From Gluconobacter roseus NBRC 3990 (GTDB taxonomy: Bacteria > Pseudomonadota > Alphaproteobacteria > Acetobacterales > Acetobacteraceae): 64,000 nucleotides of DNA. Where the stretch lies: contig NZ_BJLY01000004.1 in assembly GCF_006538885.1 (NCBI RefSeq), positions 1 to 64,000 on the forward strand, in the 5' to 3' direction. Of the stretch, positions 26,654-34,779 are shown piece by piece (the first letter of the stretch is position 1; every line of letters starts with the position of its first letter). Both the position numbers and the translations under genes were made by a program. Below the pieces are notes generated by a model. It was not told the origin of the DNA and made no database searches. It worked only from the letters and a program-made list of their open reading frames with translations.

Positions 26654-28138
26654 ATGAGATTATCCTTCTCCTTTGATCGGGCTGCTTCCAAACCCTCAGC
26701 AGACAAGACGATGATTTCTGCGGTTGGCAATGTTCGCCCCCGGTTTGTTGTGGAGCTTGCTCGTCGGATACCGCTCGTCTTTTTTTTCAGTGATCTCGTG
26801 GCTGTATTTCTGTCGGGGGTGGCTGGAAGCTGGATTGCTTCGGCTGTTCACAATTCGTCAGTCGGTGCGCCGCTGTTTCTTGATGCAAGCCTGAATGCAT
26901 CCCGTGCAGCAGGCCATCTCATGCCGATCTGTATCGGTGTTCTGCTCTACATGTTTGTCAGCGGTGAATACCGTAACAGATTCCCGTTCTGGAGCGAGTT
27001 CGGGCGTCTGATCGCAGCGTCGTTCTGTGCCCTGCTGGCATCGGGCTTCTGGGCATTTGCGTTCCAGATTTCCGATCTGCGGATGGCAATCCTGCTGCCT
27101 TGGGTCATTTTTCCGTTCTGCAGCGAACTGCTTCGGCAGTTCTGTCGTCGCGGACTGCACGCAGTCCGCTTATGGCAAATCCCTACACTGCTGGTTGGGG
27201 GTGAGGCAGAAACGGACCAGGCAAGGCGTATCCTGAATAGTGAATCCCTTCCCAGCTACGAAATCACCAGGCGTCTCAGTCCGGAGGAAGCGATAAACTT
27301 CCTTGCGGCATCTGAGGAAACGAATTTTTCCCGCGGGTTCGAGTTTCTGTTATGCCTTGATCCAACCGATACGCGTTCTCGGGACCTTATCGAGCGACTG
27401 ACCCGGAGGCGCATTCCCTTTGCCCTGATCCCTCAGGTCTCCGGAATGCCTACTCACGGTCTGACGCAATCATCCTATTTCAGTCATGATACTATTATTC
27501 TGTCCTATCGGAGCAATCTGGAAGAACCTGTTCATCGTTTTTTTAAATTCACGTTTGACTTTCTGCTGGCCGTAATCCTGTTTGCGCTCGTTTTTCCTGT
27601 CTACGTGATCCTCTATGTGCTCATTGCTCTGGAGGGTGGGCAGCCAATTTATGGCCATCGCCGGATCGGTCAGAATGGGCGTGAATTCAAGTGCCTGAAA
27701 TTTCGCACAATGGCGAAAAATTCTGATGAAATCCTGAAGCATCTTCTTGAAACCGATGCTGAGGCAGCCGCAGAATGGCAGGAGACACAGAAACTGCGTC
27801 GTGACCCCCGGATCACCCGTATTGGACATCTGCTCCGGAAAACGAGCCTGGATGAACTGCCGCAGCTTCTTAACGTTATCCGAGGGGAAATGAGCCTGGT
27901 GGGGCCGCGTCCTATCGTGCAGGCGGAAGTCCATCACTATGGTGAGAATTTCGAGTATTACGAAGCGATCCGTCCGGGAATTACCGGGTTGTGGCAAGTT
28001 AGTGGTAGAAGTGATACAGGTTATGCTGAACGTGTTCAGCTTGATCGGTGGTATGTTCGTAACTGGACTCTCTGGCACGATGTCGCCATCCTGGCGAAAA
28101 CCCTTCCGGCAGTTTTTCTGAGACGCGGTGCTCGGTAA
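26654..28138 (+). CDS. undecaprenyl-phosphate sugar-1-phosphate transferase (GumD/AceA type)
   Basis: 494 residues from the ATG at 26654, which has GGGGAA close upstream; a GTG at 26633 is possible but lacks a ribosome site. Four or five N-terminal transmembrane segments are followed by a CoA-binding-like domain and the bacterial sugar transferase domain (residues about 300-494). The latter has HRRIGQNGREFKCLKFRTM, KTSLDELPQLLNVIRGEMSL, VGPRPIV and PGITGLWQVSGRS. The enzyme starts repeat-unit synthesis by placing a hexose-1-phosphate, glucose in xanthan and acetan, on undecaprenyl phosphate. First gene of the rightward operon. Confidence 0.92.
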   Translation: MRLSFSFDRAASKPSADKTMISAVGNVRPRFVVELARRIPLVFFFSDLVAVFLSGVAGSWIASAVHNSSVGAPLFLDASLNASRAAGHLMPICIGVLLYMFVSGEYRNRFPFWSEFGRLIAASFCALLASGFWAFAFQISDLRMAILLPWVIFPFCSELLRQFCRRGLHAVRLWQIPTLLVGGEAETDQARRILNSESLPSYEITRRLSPEEAINFLAASEETNFSRGFEFLLCLDPTDTRSRDLIERLTRRRIPFALIPQVSGMPTHGLTQSSYFSHDTIILSYRSNLEEPVHRFFKFTFDFLLAVILFALVFPVYVILYVLIALEGGQPIYGHRRIGQNGREFKCLKFRTMAKNSDEILKHLLETDAEAAAEWQETQKLRRDPRITRIGHLLRKTSLDELPQLLNVIRGEMSLVGPRPIVQAEVHHYGENFEYYEAIRPGITGLWQVSGRSDTGYAERVQLDRWYVRNWTLWHDVAILAKTLPAVFLRRGAR

Positions 28139-28154
28139 GCGGAAATTAATATTT

Positions 28155-30332
28155 ATGAGTCAGATTTCTGCTACGATGAATCCGAAACCCTCTTATCCAA
28201 TTGAGATTACTCCTGCCCACGAGCAGGAATTCGCTGGTTTCAGCCAGTTGTTTTCAAGTCTCAAAAGGCACAGGCTTCTGATGTGTTCCGTCACAGGCGG
28301 CACATTCCTTCTAGGGGTCCTCGCCATTGCGAGCCTCAAACCTTACTATCAGTCTGTTGCTGAAGTCGCGGTAGGGGCCCGCGGCATGATATCGCCGTCA
28401 CAACTCAGCCCCTATGCCGATCATGCTTTGGATCTGGTCGCGCTCAATACCCAGCTCCGCATCATCAAAAGTCCGGCAATCGCCCTGATGGTGACGCAAA
28501 GACTGCATCTTACGGATACCCCGGAATATGAGCAGGCGCTGCGTCCCTCGCTTCTGTCAAAGCTCAAGAGAAGCCTCGGTCTTCAGAAAGCCCCGGCTCC
28601 CCTGACACCTGAACAGCATGAAGAGCTGGTTTCCGACCTGCTCATGCAGAAGGTGGTCATCAGCAATGACGGTCGTTCGGCGATCCTCGGGATAACCGCG
28701 CGGTCTGCCACGCCCGACCTCGCGCCCGCTATCGCCAATGCCTATGTGCGCGCGTATCTCGACTTCGAACAGCAGGCCAAGATTCAGGCGGCCCGCAATG
28801 CAAGCGTTCTTCTCGAGGAGCAGATTGCCCCGCTGCGCGAAAGAGCGATTCAGGCAGAGCAGGCTGTTTCCCGCTACAGGCAGGAACACAATCTGCATCT
28901 GCTTGGAGACGATACGGGTAATGATGCAGATCGTAAGGGGCGTATTGCGCTTCCCGCGACAGAGAATGATGTGCGTCTTACACAGATGAATCGTGAACTT
29001 GGTGAGGCGGAAGCAGATCTGGCGCGAAAGCAGGCGATATACAGTCAGGCTGAGTCAGGCGGAAACATCGAGACCATTACCGCAATCACGGCGTCACCGC
29101 TGATCCAGAGTCTTCTCCTTCAGCAGGCGCGGATCAATGCACGTATCTCGACGCTGTCCGCCACCGCTCTCGATCAGAATCCGGAACTGATCTCTGCCCG
29201 GGCCGAAGAGGCGCGAATTGAAGCCCAGATTGCCACGGAAAGCCGCAAGCTTCTGCAGAACCTCCGTTACGAGGCTGAAGCTGCTCAACAGCGGGTCAAC
29301 GCTCTGAAAGAGCGTACAAACATCCTGCAAGCAAATGCGACGGAAGAAGAGCACGCTGACATCCGCCTGCGACAGCTTGTGGGCGAGGCAACAGCCGCAC
29401 AGACCCTGTATCGGGATTACCTTTCCCGCGTTGGTCAGATTTCTGCCGAGACGGCCATACAGCAGGCAGAAGCACGCCTTATCACGCCTGCTGATCAGCC
29501 TCTCGGACCAGCAGGGCCACCAAAAAAACAGTATGGCGTGCTACTACTCCTGATTTCCCTAGGACTTGGAGCTTGCGCTGCTCTGCTGAGAGACCGTTCC
29601 CGCAGCACTCTTCGGACCCTCAGCGAGCTTGAACAGCAGACCCATCTGTTCGGCCTTGGGGCCCTTCCGCGCTTTGAAGGTCCCCTGCGGCAGCAACTGG
29701 GCTATAGCAATTCCCTGTACGGCCGGATGCTTAATTCCATGCGGGCCATCCTGACCTTCGGTAATCCTTCCATCCGCACGAAAACCACGGTTATTACCTC
29801 GGCTGTAGGCAGCGAAGGCAAAACCACACTTGCCATTTCGCTTGCCAGCAGTGTGGGGGCGCTCGGCAAACGGGCCCTTCTGATCGATTGTGATGCCCAT
29901 CGTCCAGGCGTCCTCCTGTCGCTGGGGCTGAATGAAACCGCTGACGGTTTCATTCGCGAAGCGTTGCCAGGAATGGATATTTTCGTGGCCAGCCAGAGCA
30001 GCGAACGCGGGGTAATGAATTTTGAAGCCCTGGCGCAGTTTCTGGAAACGCATCGCGATGATTACGATCAGATCATCATCGACACGCCACCAGTTCTGAG
30101 CTTCCCCGAGGCGGGTGTTCTGGCCTCTTTCGCTGAAGGAGTAATCCTCGCCGTCAAATGGCATCATACGTCTGCGAGTGCCGTTCTTGAAGCACAGAGA
30201 ATTCTGCGCACCCATCATGCAAACTGCCTGGGTGCCGTTCTGACATTTGTCGACATTGAAAATCTGCACCCCGAAGAGAGTGTCCGGATCGGAGAATATT
30301 CCTACTATCGCAAGCTTGTTTCCGCACCATAA
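28155..30332 (+). CDS. GumC/Wzc-like chain-length determinant fused to BY-kinase domain
   Basis: 725 residues from the ATG at 28155; the frame is open from 28128 but that would overlap the previous gene. An N-terminal Wzz segment with transmembrane helix near residue 50 is followed by a long periplasmic coiled coil (about 190-430), then a second helix near 455. A cytoplasmic tyrosine kinase domain holds Walker A SAVGSEGKTTLAISLASS near 555, LLIDCDAHRPG (Walker A') near 585 and YDQIIIDTPPVL (Walker B) near 645. The C-terminus has a small Tyr cluster, EYSYYRK, for autophosphorylation. GumC lacks the kinase part, so this is nearer to Wzc. It governs polymer length and export with the Wza-like lipoprotein. 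Confidence 0.92.
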   Translation: MSQISATMNPKPSYPIEITPAHEQEFAGFSQLFSSLKRHRLLMCSVTGGTFLLGVLAIASLKPYYQSVAEVAVGARGMISPSQLSPYADHALDLVALNTQLRIIKSPAIALMVTQRLHLTDTPEYEQALRPSLLSKLKRSLGLQKAPAPLTPEQHEELVSDLLMQKVVISNDGRSAILGITARSATPDLAPAIANAYVRAYLDFEQQAKIQAARNASVLLEEQIAPLRERAIQAEQAVSRYRQEHNLHLLGDDTGNDADRKGRIALPATENDVRLTQMNRELGEAEADLARKQAIYSQAESGGNIETITAITASPLIQSLLLQQARINARISTLSATALDQNPELISARAEEARIEAQIATESRKLLQNLRYEAEAAQQRVNALKERTNILQANATEEEHADIRLRQLVGEATAAQTLYRDYLSRVGQISAETAIQQAEARLITPADQPLGPAGPPKKQYGVLLLLISLGLGACAALLRDRSRSTLRTLSELEQQTHLFGLGALPRFEGPLRQQLGYSNSLYGRMLNSMRAILTFGNPSIRTKTTVITSAVGSEGKTTLAISLASSVGALGKRALLIDCDAHRPGVLLSLGLNETADGFIREALPGMDIFVASQSSERGVMNFEALAQFLETHRDDYDQIIIDTPPVLSFPEAGVLASFAEGVILAVKWHHTSASAVLEAQRILRTHHANCLGAVLTFVDIENLHPEESVRIGEYSYYRKLVSAP

Positions 30333-31435
30333 TGTCTGTTTCTTCCATGCCCCGGATCTCTCTGAATGGACGTTTTTCCGTTCAGTCCCTCAGTGGAGTG
30401 CAGCGTTTTGCGACGGAGATTACACGCGCACTTTCGGAAATCTGGCCAGTTGACCTGCCGCGCCCCGAACTGTTGACACCACAGGTCCCTTCTTCTGCGT
30501 CGCCCCCTGTTGATATGGGTTTTCCGGTACGACCTTGTGGCCGTTTTCAAGGCCAGCTCTGGGAGCAGATTGATCTGCCCAGAGCCGCAGGCCTGGGATT
30601 GCTTGTGAATCTGGGAAATACTGGCCCTCTTATTCTGCCAGCACGGAACAGTCGTCAGATCGTCGTCATCCATGATGCCGGCGTCTTTTCCACTCCCCAA
30701 TCCTATTCGCAGCAGTTTCGTGTCTACTACAAAACCCTGCACCGGTTACTGGCGTCAGGCAGAACCCGTATTGTCACGGTATCAAACTTCGCTCGCAATG
30801 ACATTGCCCGCCATCTCCGGATTGATCCGGCCAGGATCAGTGTCATTACCGAAGGTGCGGAACATGCTACGCGTCTTCCAGCAGACAGAACCATTCTGGA
30901 ACGCAGTGGACTGGAAGCAGGGAAGTATGTGTTGGCTGTGGGCAATATGGCTCCGCACAAAGATTTTGCAGCACTTGATCATCTGGCAGCGACATTACCC
31001 CAACGCGGACTGAAGCTGGTCATCAGCGGCGGAATGAATAAACGGGTTTTTGACACTGACATGCCTGATCTGCAGCATGCCACTTATGTCGGTCGCGTGA
31101 CAGACGAAGAACTTCACGCCCTTTACAGGGATGCAGGCTGCTTTGTTTTTCCTTCCATTTACGAAGGTTTTGGTCTTCCGCCGGTCGAGGCCATGGAAGC
31201 GGGTTGCCCCGTTGTTGCGCGCGACATCCCTGTGTTGCGTGAAGTTTGCGGCCAGGCTGCTCTCTACGGTTTCACGCCAGCCGATCTGACGTCCCGGGTT
31301 TTGGAAATTTTTGATAATCCCGATGTTGCCAGAACGCTTCGCCATGCGGGCCGGGAACAGGTGAACCGATACCGCTGGTCAATCGCAGCCGGTAAACTTC
31401 TGGATATCATGCGCGAGGAATTCTCCAAGTGCTGA
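30332..31435 (+). CDS. glycosyltransferase family 4
   Basis: 367 residues; the start overlaps the preceding stop (TAATG), so translation is coupled. GT-B fold: RFSVQSLSGVQRFATEITRAL at the N-terminus, VSNFARNDIARHL near residue 150, GNMAPHKDFAALDHL near 205, and FPSIYEGFGLPPVEAMEAG near 275, the retaining GT4 signature. It resembles mannosyl/rhamnosyltransferases of exopolysaccharide loci. It should extend the lipid-linked oligosaccharide made by the priming enzyme two genes upstream. Donor and linkage cannot be read from the sequence. Confidence 0.88.
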   Translation: MSVSSMPRISLNGRFSVQSLSGVQRFATEITRALSEIWPVDLPRPELLTPQVPSSASPPVDMGFPVRPCGRFQGQLWEQIDLPRAAGLGLLVNLGNTGPLILPARNSRQIVVIHDAGVFSTPQSYSQQFRVYYKTLHRLLASGRTRIVTVSNFARNDIARHLRIDPARISVITEGAEHATRLPADRTILERSGLEAGKYVLAVGNMAPHKDFAALDHLAATLPQRGLKLVISGGMNKRVFDTDMPDLQHATYVGRVTDEELHALYRDAGCFVFPSIYEGFGLPPVEAMEAGCPVVARDIPVLREVCGQAALYGFTPADLTSRVLEIFDNPDVARTLRHAGREQVNRYRWSIAAGKLLDIMREEFSKC

Positions 31436-31827
31436 AGATTCTCCGCATCGTTCACATACTGGCTATGCTGGCCTCAATTGGCACTGTGATGCCAGTCAGG
31501 GCACAAGAATTTACCACGAACGAAGACACTTCCTCCGCTCCTCTTCCCACAAGGATGCAGTTGTGGTGTTCAATCGCGGATTTGGCTTCAAATCGCCTGT
31601 TCGTTTCCAATCCAATACCTACATCCGCTCTTAGCCATATGGTATTATGGAACGTGAGTAGCCGTTTTGTAACAATTGTAAATAGCCGCTACAACCTGAC
31701 ATTTCGTAATAGTGATCATGCATGTGTCATATCACACGATATGACACATGCCACGAAAGCAAGGAGTACCTTGATATCCTTGGCGCAACATCGTGGCAGC
31801 CGCATTATTATTGTCGGTTTGAACTAG
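31429..31827 (+). CDS. unrecognised small secreted protein in the polysaccharide operon
   Basis: 132 residues, GTG start overlapping the end of the glycosyltransferase gene by 7 bp. A convincing signal peptide (MLKILRIVHILAMLASIGTV, cleavage after VRA) is followed by about 105 residues with two Cys (MQLWCSIAD and DHACVISHD) that could form a disulfide. I recognise no family. The DNA is clearly AT-richer than its neighbours, especially 31600-31760. Being inside the operon with tight spacing on both sides (3 bp to the next gene), it is probably a periplasmic accessory of polymer assembly or export. Confidence 0.65.
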   Translation: MLKILRIVHILAMLASIGTVMPVRAQEFTTNEDTSSAPLPTRMQLWCSIADLASNRLFVSNPIPTSALSHMVLWNVSSRFVTIVNSRYNLTFRNSDHACVISHDMTHATKARSTLISLAQHRGSRIIIVGLN

Positions 31828-31830
31828 AGC

Positions 31831-32847
31831 ATGACATCCGTGATTACCTCGACCGACCTGGAAGCAAAGGATATTTTGCATAAAACCAGCATATTTTTAT
31901 CAGAGAGACTTACAGAGACTGGAGAAAGAGTGTCCCTGCCAGAACCATCGCGGGTTATTGTCGGCATAGCAACCAGCGGTCGGCCTACCGTTCTTGCCGA
32001 GCTCGTGCGTCAGTTGGCGAACCAGTCGGTTCAACCGCACAGATTCATCATCAGCTATGCCAAGCCAGATGATATTTCTGCTATTCCCCAAACACTGCGT
32101 GACAGCCTGAAAATTGAATTTGTTACTGGTCATATGGGGCTGACGACACAGCGTAATGTTATCCTCGATCATATGTCAGATGAGGATATTCTCCTTTTTT
32201 TCGATGATGATTTCTTTCCACACCCGACGTATATTGCCAAGATCATCGAATGTTTTTGGAATAACCCAGATGTGCTGGGCGCTACGGGATCTCTGCTGGC
32301 AGATGGTGCCAAAGGACCCGGCTTGGAAATCGAAGACGCCAATCGACTTAATGAGACTGCCCATATAATGGCAATTTCCCCAGTCGAGGATGTTTTTAAT
32401 ACCTATGGTTGCAATATGGCTTTCCGCTGTGATGCCATAAAGCGTCTGGGCGCCCGCTTTGACGAAAATCTGCCTCTTTATTCCTGGTATGAGGATATGG
32501 ATTTTTCACGATCTCTCCTTCCATATGGCAGAATTGTTCAGGTCAATGGTGCCAGAGGCGTGCATCTTGGTAACAAGACCGGCAAAGGATCAGGTATCCG
32601 CCTCGGTTATTCCCAGATCATCAACTGCATTTATCTCGCTCGCAAAGGGACCTATCCCTGGTCGCACGCGCTGAAAAGCGCAGGACGGCATTTCCTCATC
32701 AATGCCGTCAAATCCCTCAAACCAGAGCCTTACGTTGATCGTAGGGGACGTTTGCGGGGAAATCTGATCGGTATAGGCGATTTGCTCCGAAACCGTATTA
32801 CCCCTGAACGTGCCGCCACAATCACCATTTCAAAAGTAGCATCCTGA
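31831..32847 (+). CDS. glycosyltransferase family 2
   Basis: 338 residues, GT-A fold. After an N-terminal extension of about 40 residues, the domain begins at RVIVGIATSGRPTVLAELV. The nucleotide-sugar metal motif is DEDILLFFDDDFFPHP near residue 125, and SWYEDMDFSRSLLPYG near 215 carries the acidic catalytic-base region. It is a soluble or peripheral cytoplasmic enzyme expected to add a sugar to the lipid-linked repeat unit. It is followed after one base by another family 2 gene. Several codons are AT-rich, as in the preceding gene. Confidence 0.87.
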   Translation: MTSVITSTDLEAKDILHKTSIFLSERLTETGERVSLPEPSRVIVGIATSGRPTVLAELVRQLANQSVQPHRFIISYAKPDDISAIPQTLRDSLKIEFVTGHMGLTTQRNVILDHMSDEDILLFFDDDFFPHPTYIAKIIECFWNNPDVLGATGSLLADGAKGPGLEIEDANRLNETAHIMAISPVEDVFNTYGCNMAFRCDAIKRLGARFDENLPLYSWYEDMDFSRSLLPYGRIVQVNGARGVHLGNKTGKGSGIRLGYSQIINCIYLARKGTYPWSHALKSAGRHFLINAVKSLKPEPYVDRRGRLRGNLIGIGDLLRNRITPERAATITISKVAS

Positions 32848-32848
32848 C

Positions 32849-33724
32849 ATGCGGTTCTCACTTATCGTCCCCACACTCGACCGCCCGGCTGAAGTTGAAG
32901 CTTTCATGCAGGGTCTCGACCGCCAGATTTTCCGTGATTTCGAGGTCATCCTTGTCGATCAGAGCGGAACAGATCTTTATGAGGATATTGTTGCACGATA
33001 CAGCCGTAAATGGCCCGTGAAGCATGTCCGATCTGATGTCCGCAAGCCCCGACACGCGTGTAATCTGGGCGCCCGTCAGGCTGTGGGGGAAATTATTGCT
33101 TTCCCCGATGATGACTGCATTTACGAACCAGACACGCTCGAACGTGTAAATGCCTATTTTCGTAAAACAGGTGATCAGGGATTTATAACCGGTGCGGTAC
33201 TGAACCTCGATGGGACACCAACAGCAATGGGGCGATGGCTGAAAGAAAGCCAGCCTCTTAACCGTCACTCCATCTGGACGGGCCTGATCGAATTCAATTT
33301 CTTCATGCCTCGCGACCTGTTCGAACAGGTCGGCGGTTTTGATGAAAATCTGGGGCCGTGTACGTCATTTGGCTCCTGCGAAGGGCCAGATCTTGCGCTG
33401 CGTCTGATGTCGGTCGGAGCGCATGGATACCATGATCGTAGTCTGCTGGTCCGTCACATGGACAAGTCTTCCACGCTCAGTGGTTCCCGCGCCTATGATT
33501 ACGGGACAGGAATGGGATATGTCCTTCGCAAAAACCACGCTTCCGTGCGAACAGTCCTGACATTCTTCATTCGCCCACTGGGAGGAACGCTCCTCAGTCT
33601 TCTGCGACGGAAACGTGACCGGGCGACATATTATTTCAGGACACTTCAGGGCAGGCTGGCAGGGTATTTCTCCAGACAGACCTGCCAGATTGCACGGCAT
33701 ACTCTACGGGAAAATATTTCCTGA
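32849..33724 (+). CDS. glycosyltransferase family 2
   Basis: 291 residues. Typical start FSLIVPTLDRPAEVEAFMQG, the metal-binding DDD in IIAFPDDDCIYEPDTL near residue 90, and EGPDLALRLMSVGAHGYHD near 185 in place of the usual ED motif. No transmembrane helices except a weak C-terminal hydrophobic stretch. It should add another residue of the repeat unit. With the priming enzyme, two GT4 and two GT2 enzymes, the locus could build a repeat of at least five sugars, like acetan-type polymers. Confidence 0.87.
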   Translation: MRFSLIVPTLDRPAEVEAFMQGLDRQIFRDFEVILVDQSGTDLYEDIVARYSRKWPVKHVRSDVRKPRHACNLGARQAVGEIIAFPDDDCIYEPDTLERVNAYFRKTGDQGFITGAVLNLDGTPTAMGRWLKESQPLNRHSIWTGLIEFNFFMPRDLFEQVGGFDENLGPCTSFGSCEGPDLALRLMSVGAHGYHDRSLLVRHMDKSSTLSGSRAYDYGTGMGYVLRKNHASVRTVLTFFIRPLGGTLLSLLRRKRDRATYYFRTLQGRLAGYFSRQTCQIARHTLRENIS

Positions 33725-33765
33725 TAGTCCGGAAGGTATTCCGGAACGACTGTAAAGGCGGGTTC

Positions 33766-34731
33766 ATGACAGGAAATTTTCTCAAGGTTTTTGGCATCTT
33801 GAGTGCAATCCCAGCGGTGTTTTGCATTCTCACTGCACATGCTGATGCAGCAGATCCTGCCCGAATGATCGCAGCCTGTCCGGCATGGCCTGCCCATTGC
33901 AAAATTGATCTCAAGGGGCAGGTCTACAAGATCCAGCACACACTGCATCTCAATCCACTGACCATGAGACTGACCAATGGCGTACTGGATGCCTCGGGGC
34001 TGCCGGATGGTGAGCCTGCAATTCTTGTCTCGTCAGATGGTCCGGGCCAGCCCGAAAGTTACGATACCGCGGCAGACAGCATCGATCATATTGTTCTGAC
34101 AGGCCAGCCGAAAGCAGATGGGATCGTTCTCGATAACAGGAATGATGATAATATCCGTATGGCTGCCATTACGATGGAAAATGTCTCCATTTCCGGATTT
34201 CGCCGTGGGCTGACTTTTGGCAGTCATGCCTATGTTTTTGGACTTTCCCACGTCCAGATCCATAATAACGCAACGGGCCTGTATACGGTCCCGAACGCAG
34301 TGGATGCGGGAGAGCGCATTACCCTGGAGGATGTCAACGTTTTCAATAATACCTTGGGCGTTGATGACGAAGGAGGCATGGAACTCGACTGGCTCGGATC
34401 ACGTCTGGATTACAACGCGATGACGGCGGTGATCTCAGGTCTGTGGAATTTTGACGGTCATATTGAGATTGCTCCTCCGCACGTTCCTCCGATCCGGCTT
34501 CATGCCCTCGTCGGTCAGCCGGCAGGTTCACTTTTCATAACGCCCGGGTCTTTCGTGATCGTCAGTCAGTCCGGCGGGCAGGCAAGCAGCGACTACTGGG
34601 TCCAGAGCGACAGCCCGTACAGTGCGATCCAGTTTCCTGCCCACACTTATGGTGTTCGAGGAAAGATCGCTGTTATGAACGGTCCTGCTCCCGTTTATGG
34701 GCCTGCCTTGCCGCCCTACAATCCGTACTGA
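33766..34731 (+). CDS. secreted right-handed parallel beta-helix-like protein
   Basis: 321 residues with a signal peptide (cleaved after AHADA, about residue 27). The mature part has short repeating strands of the pectate-lyase/parallel beta-helix kind (IVLTGQPKADGIVLDNRNDD, MENVSISGFRRGLTFG, LSHVQIHNNATGLYTV, LEDVNVFNNTLGVDDEG), as in alginate epimerases and polysaccharide lyases. I see no catalytic residues I can assign. It ends the rightward operon and is followed by a terminator. A periplasmic role in trimming or modifying the polymer, as AlgG and AlgL do for alginate, is inference. Confidence 0.7.
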   Translation: MTGNFLKVFGILSAIPAVFCILTAHADAADPARMIAACPAWPAHCKIDLKGQVYKIQHTLHLNPLTMRLTNGVLDASGLPDGEPAILVSSDGPGQPESYDTAADSIDHIVLTGQPKADGIVLDNRNDDNIRMAAITMENVSISGFRRGLTFGSHAYVFGLSHVQIHNNATGLYTVPNAVDAGERITLEDVNVFNNTLGVDDEGGMELDWLGSRLDYNAMTAVISGLWNFDGHIEIAPPHVPPIRLHALVGQPAGSLFITPGSFVIVSQSGGQASSDYWVQSDSPYSAIQFPAHTYGVRGKIAVMNGPAPVYGPALPPYNPY

Positions 34732-34741
34732 TCCTGACAAG

Positions 34742-34761
34742 CCCCTGCCTGGAGGCAGGGG
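34742..34761. terminator. terminator between convergent polysaccharide genes
   Basis: CCCCTGCC / GGCAGGGG stem with a four-base loop, 10 bp after the beta-helix gene and before the end of the convergent phosphohexomutase gene. It has no T-run. Confidence 0.65.
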
Positions 34762-34779
34762 GCCCGCAATAGAGTTGTG

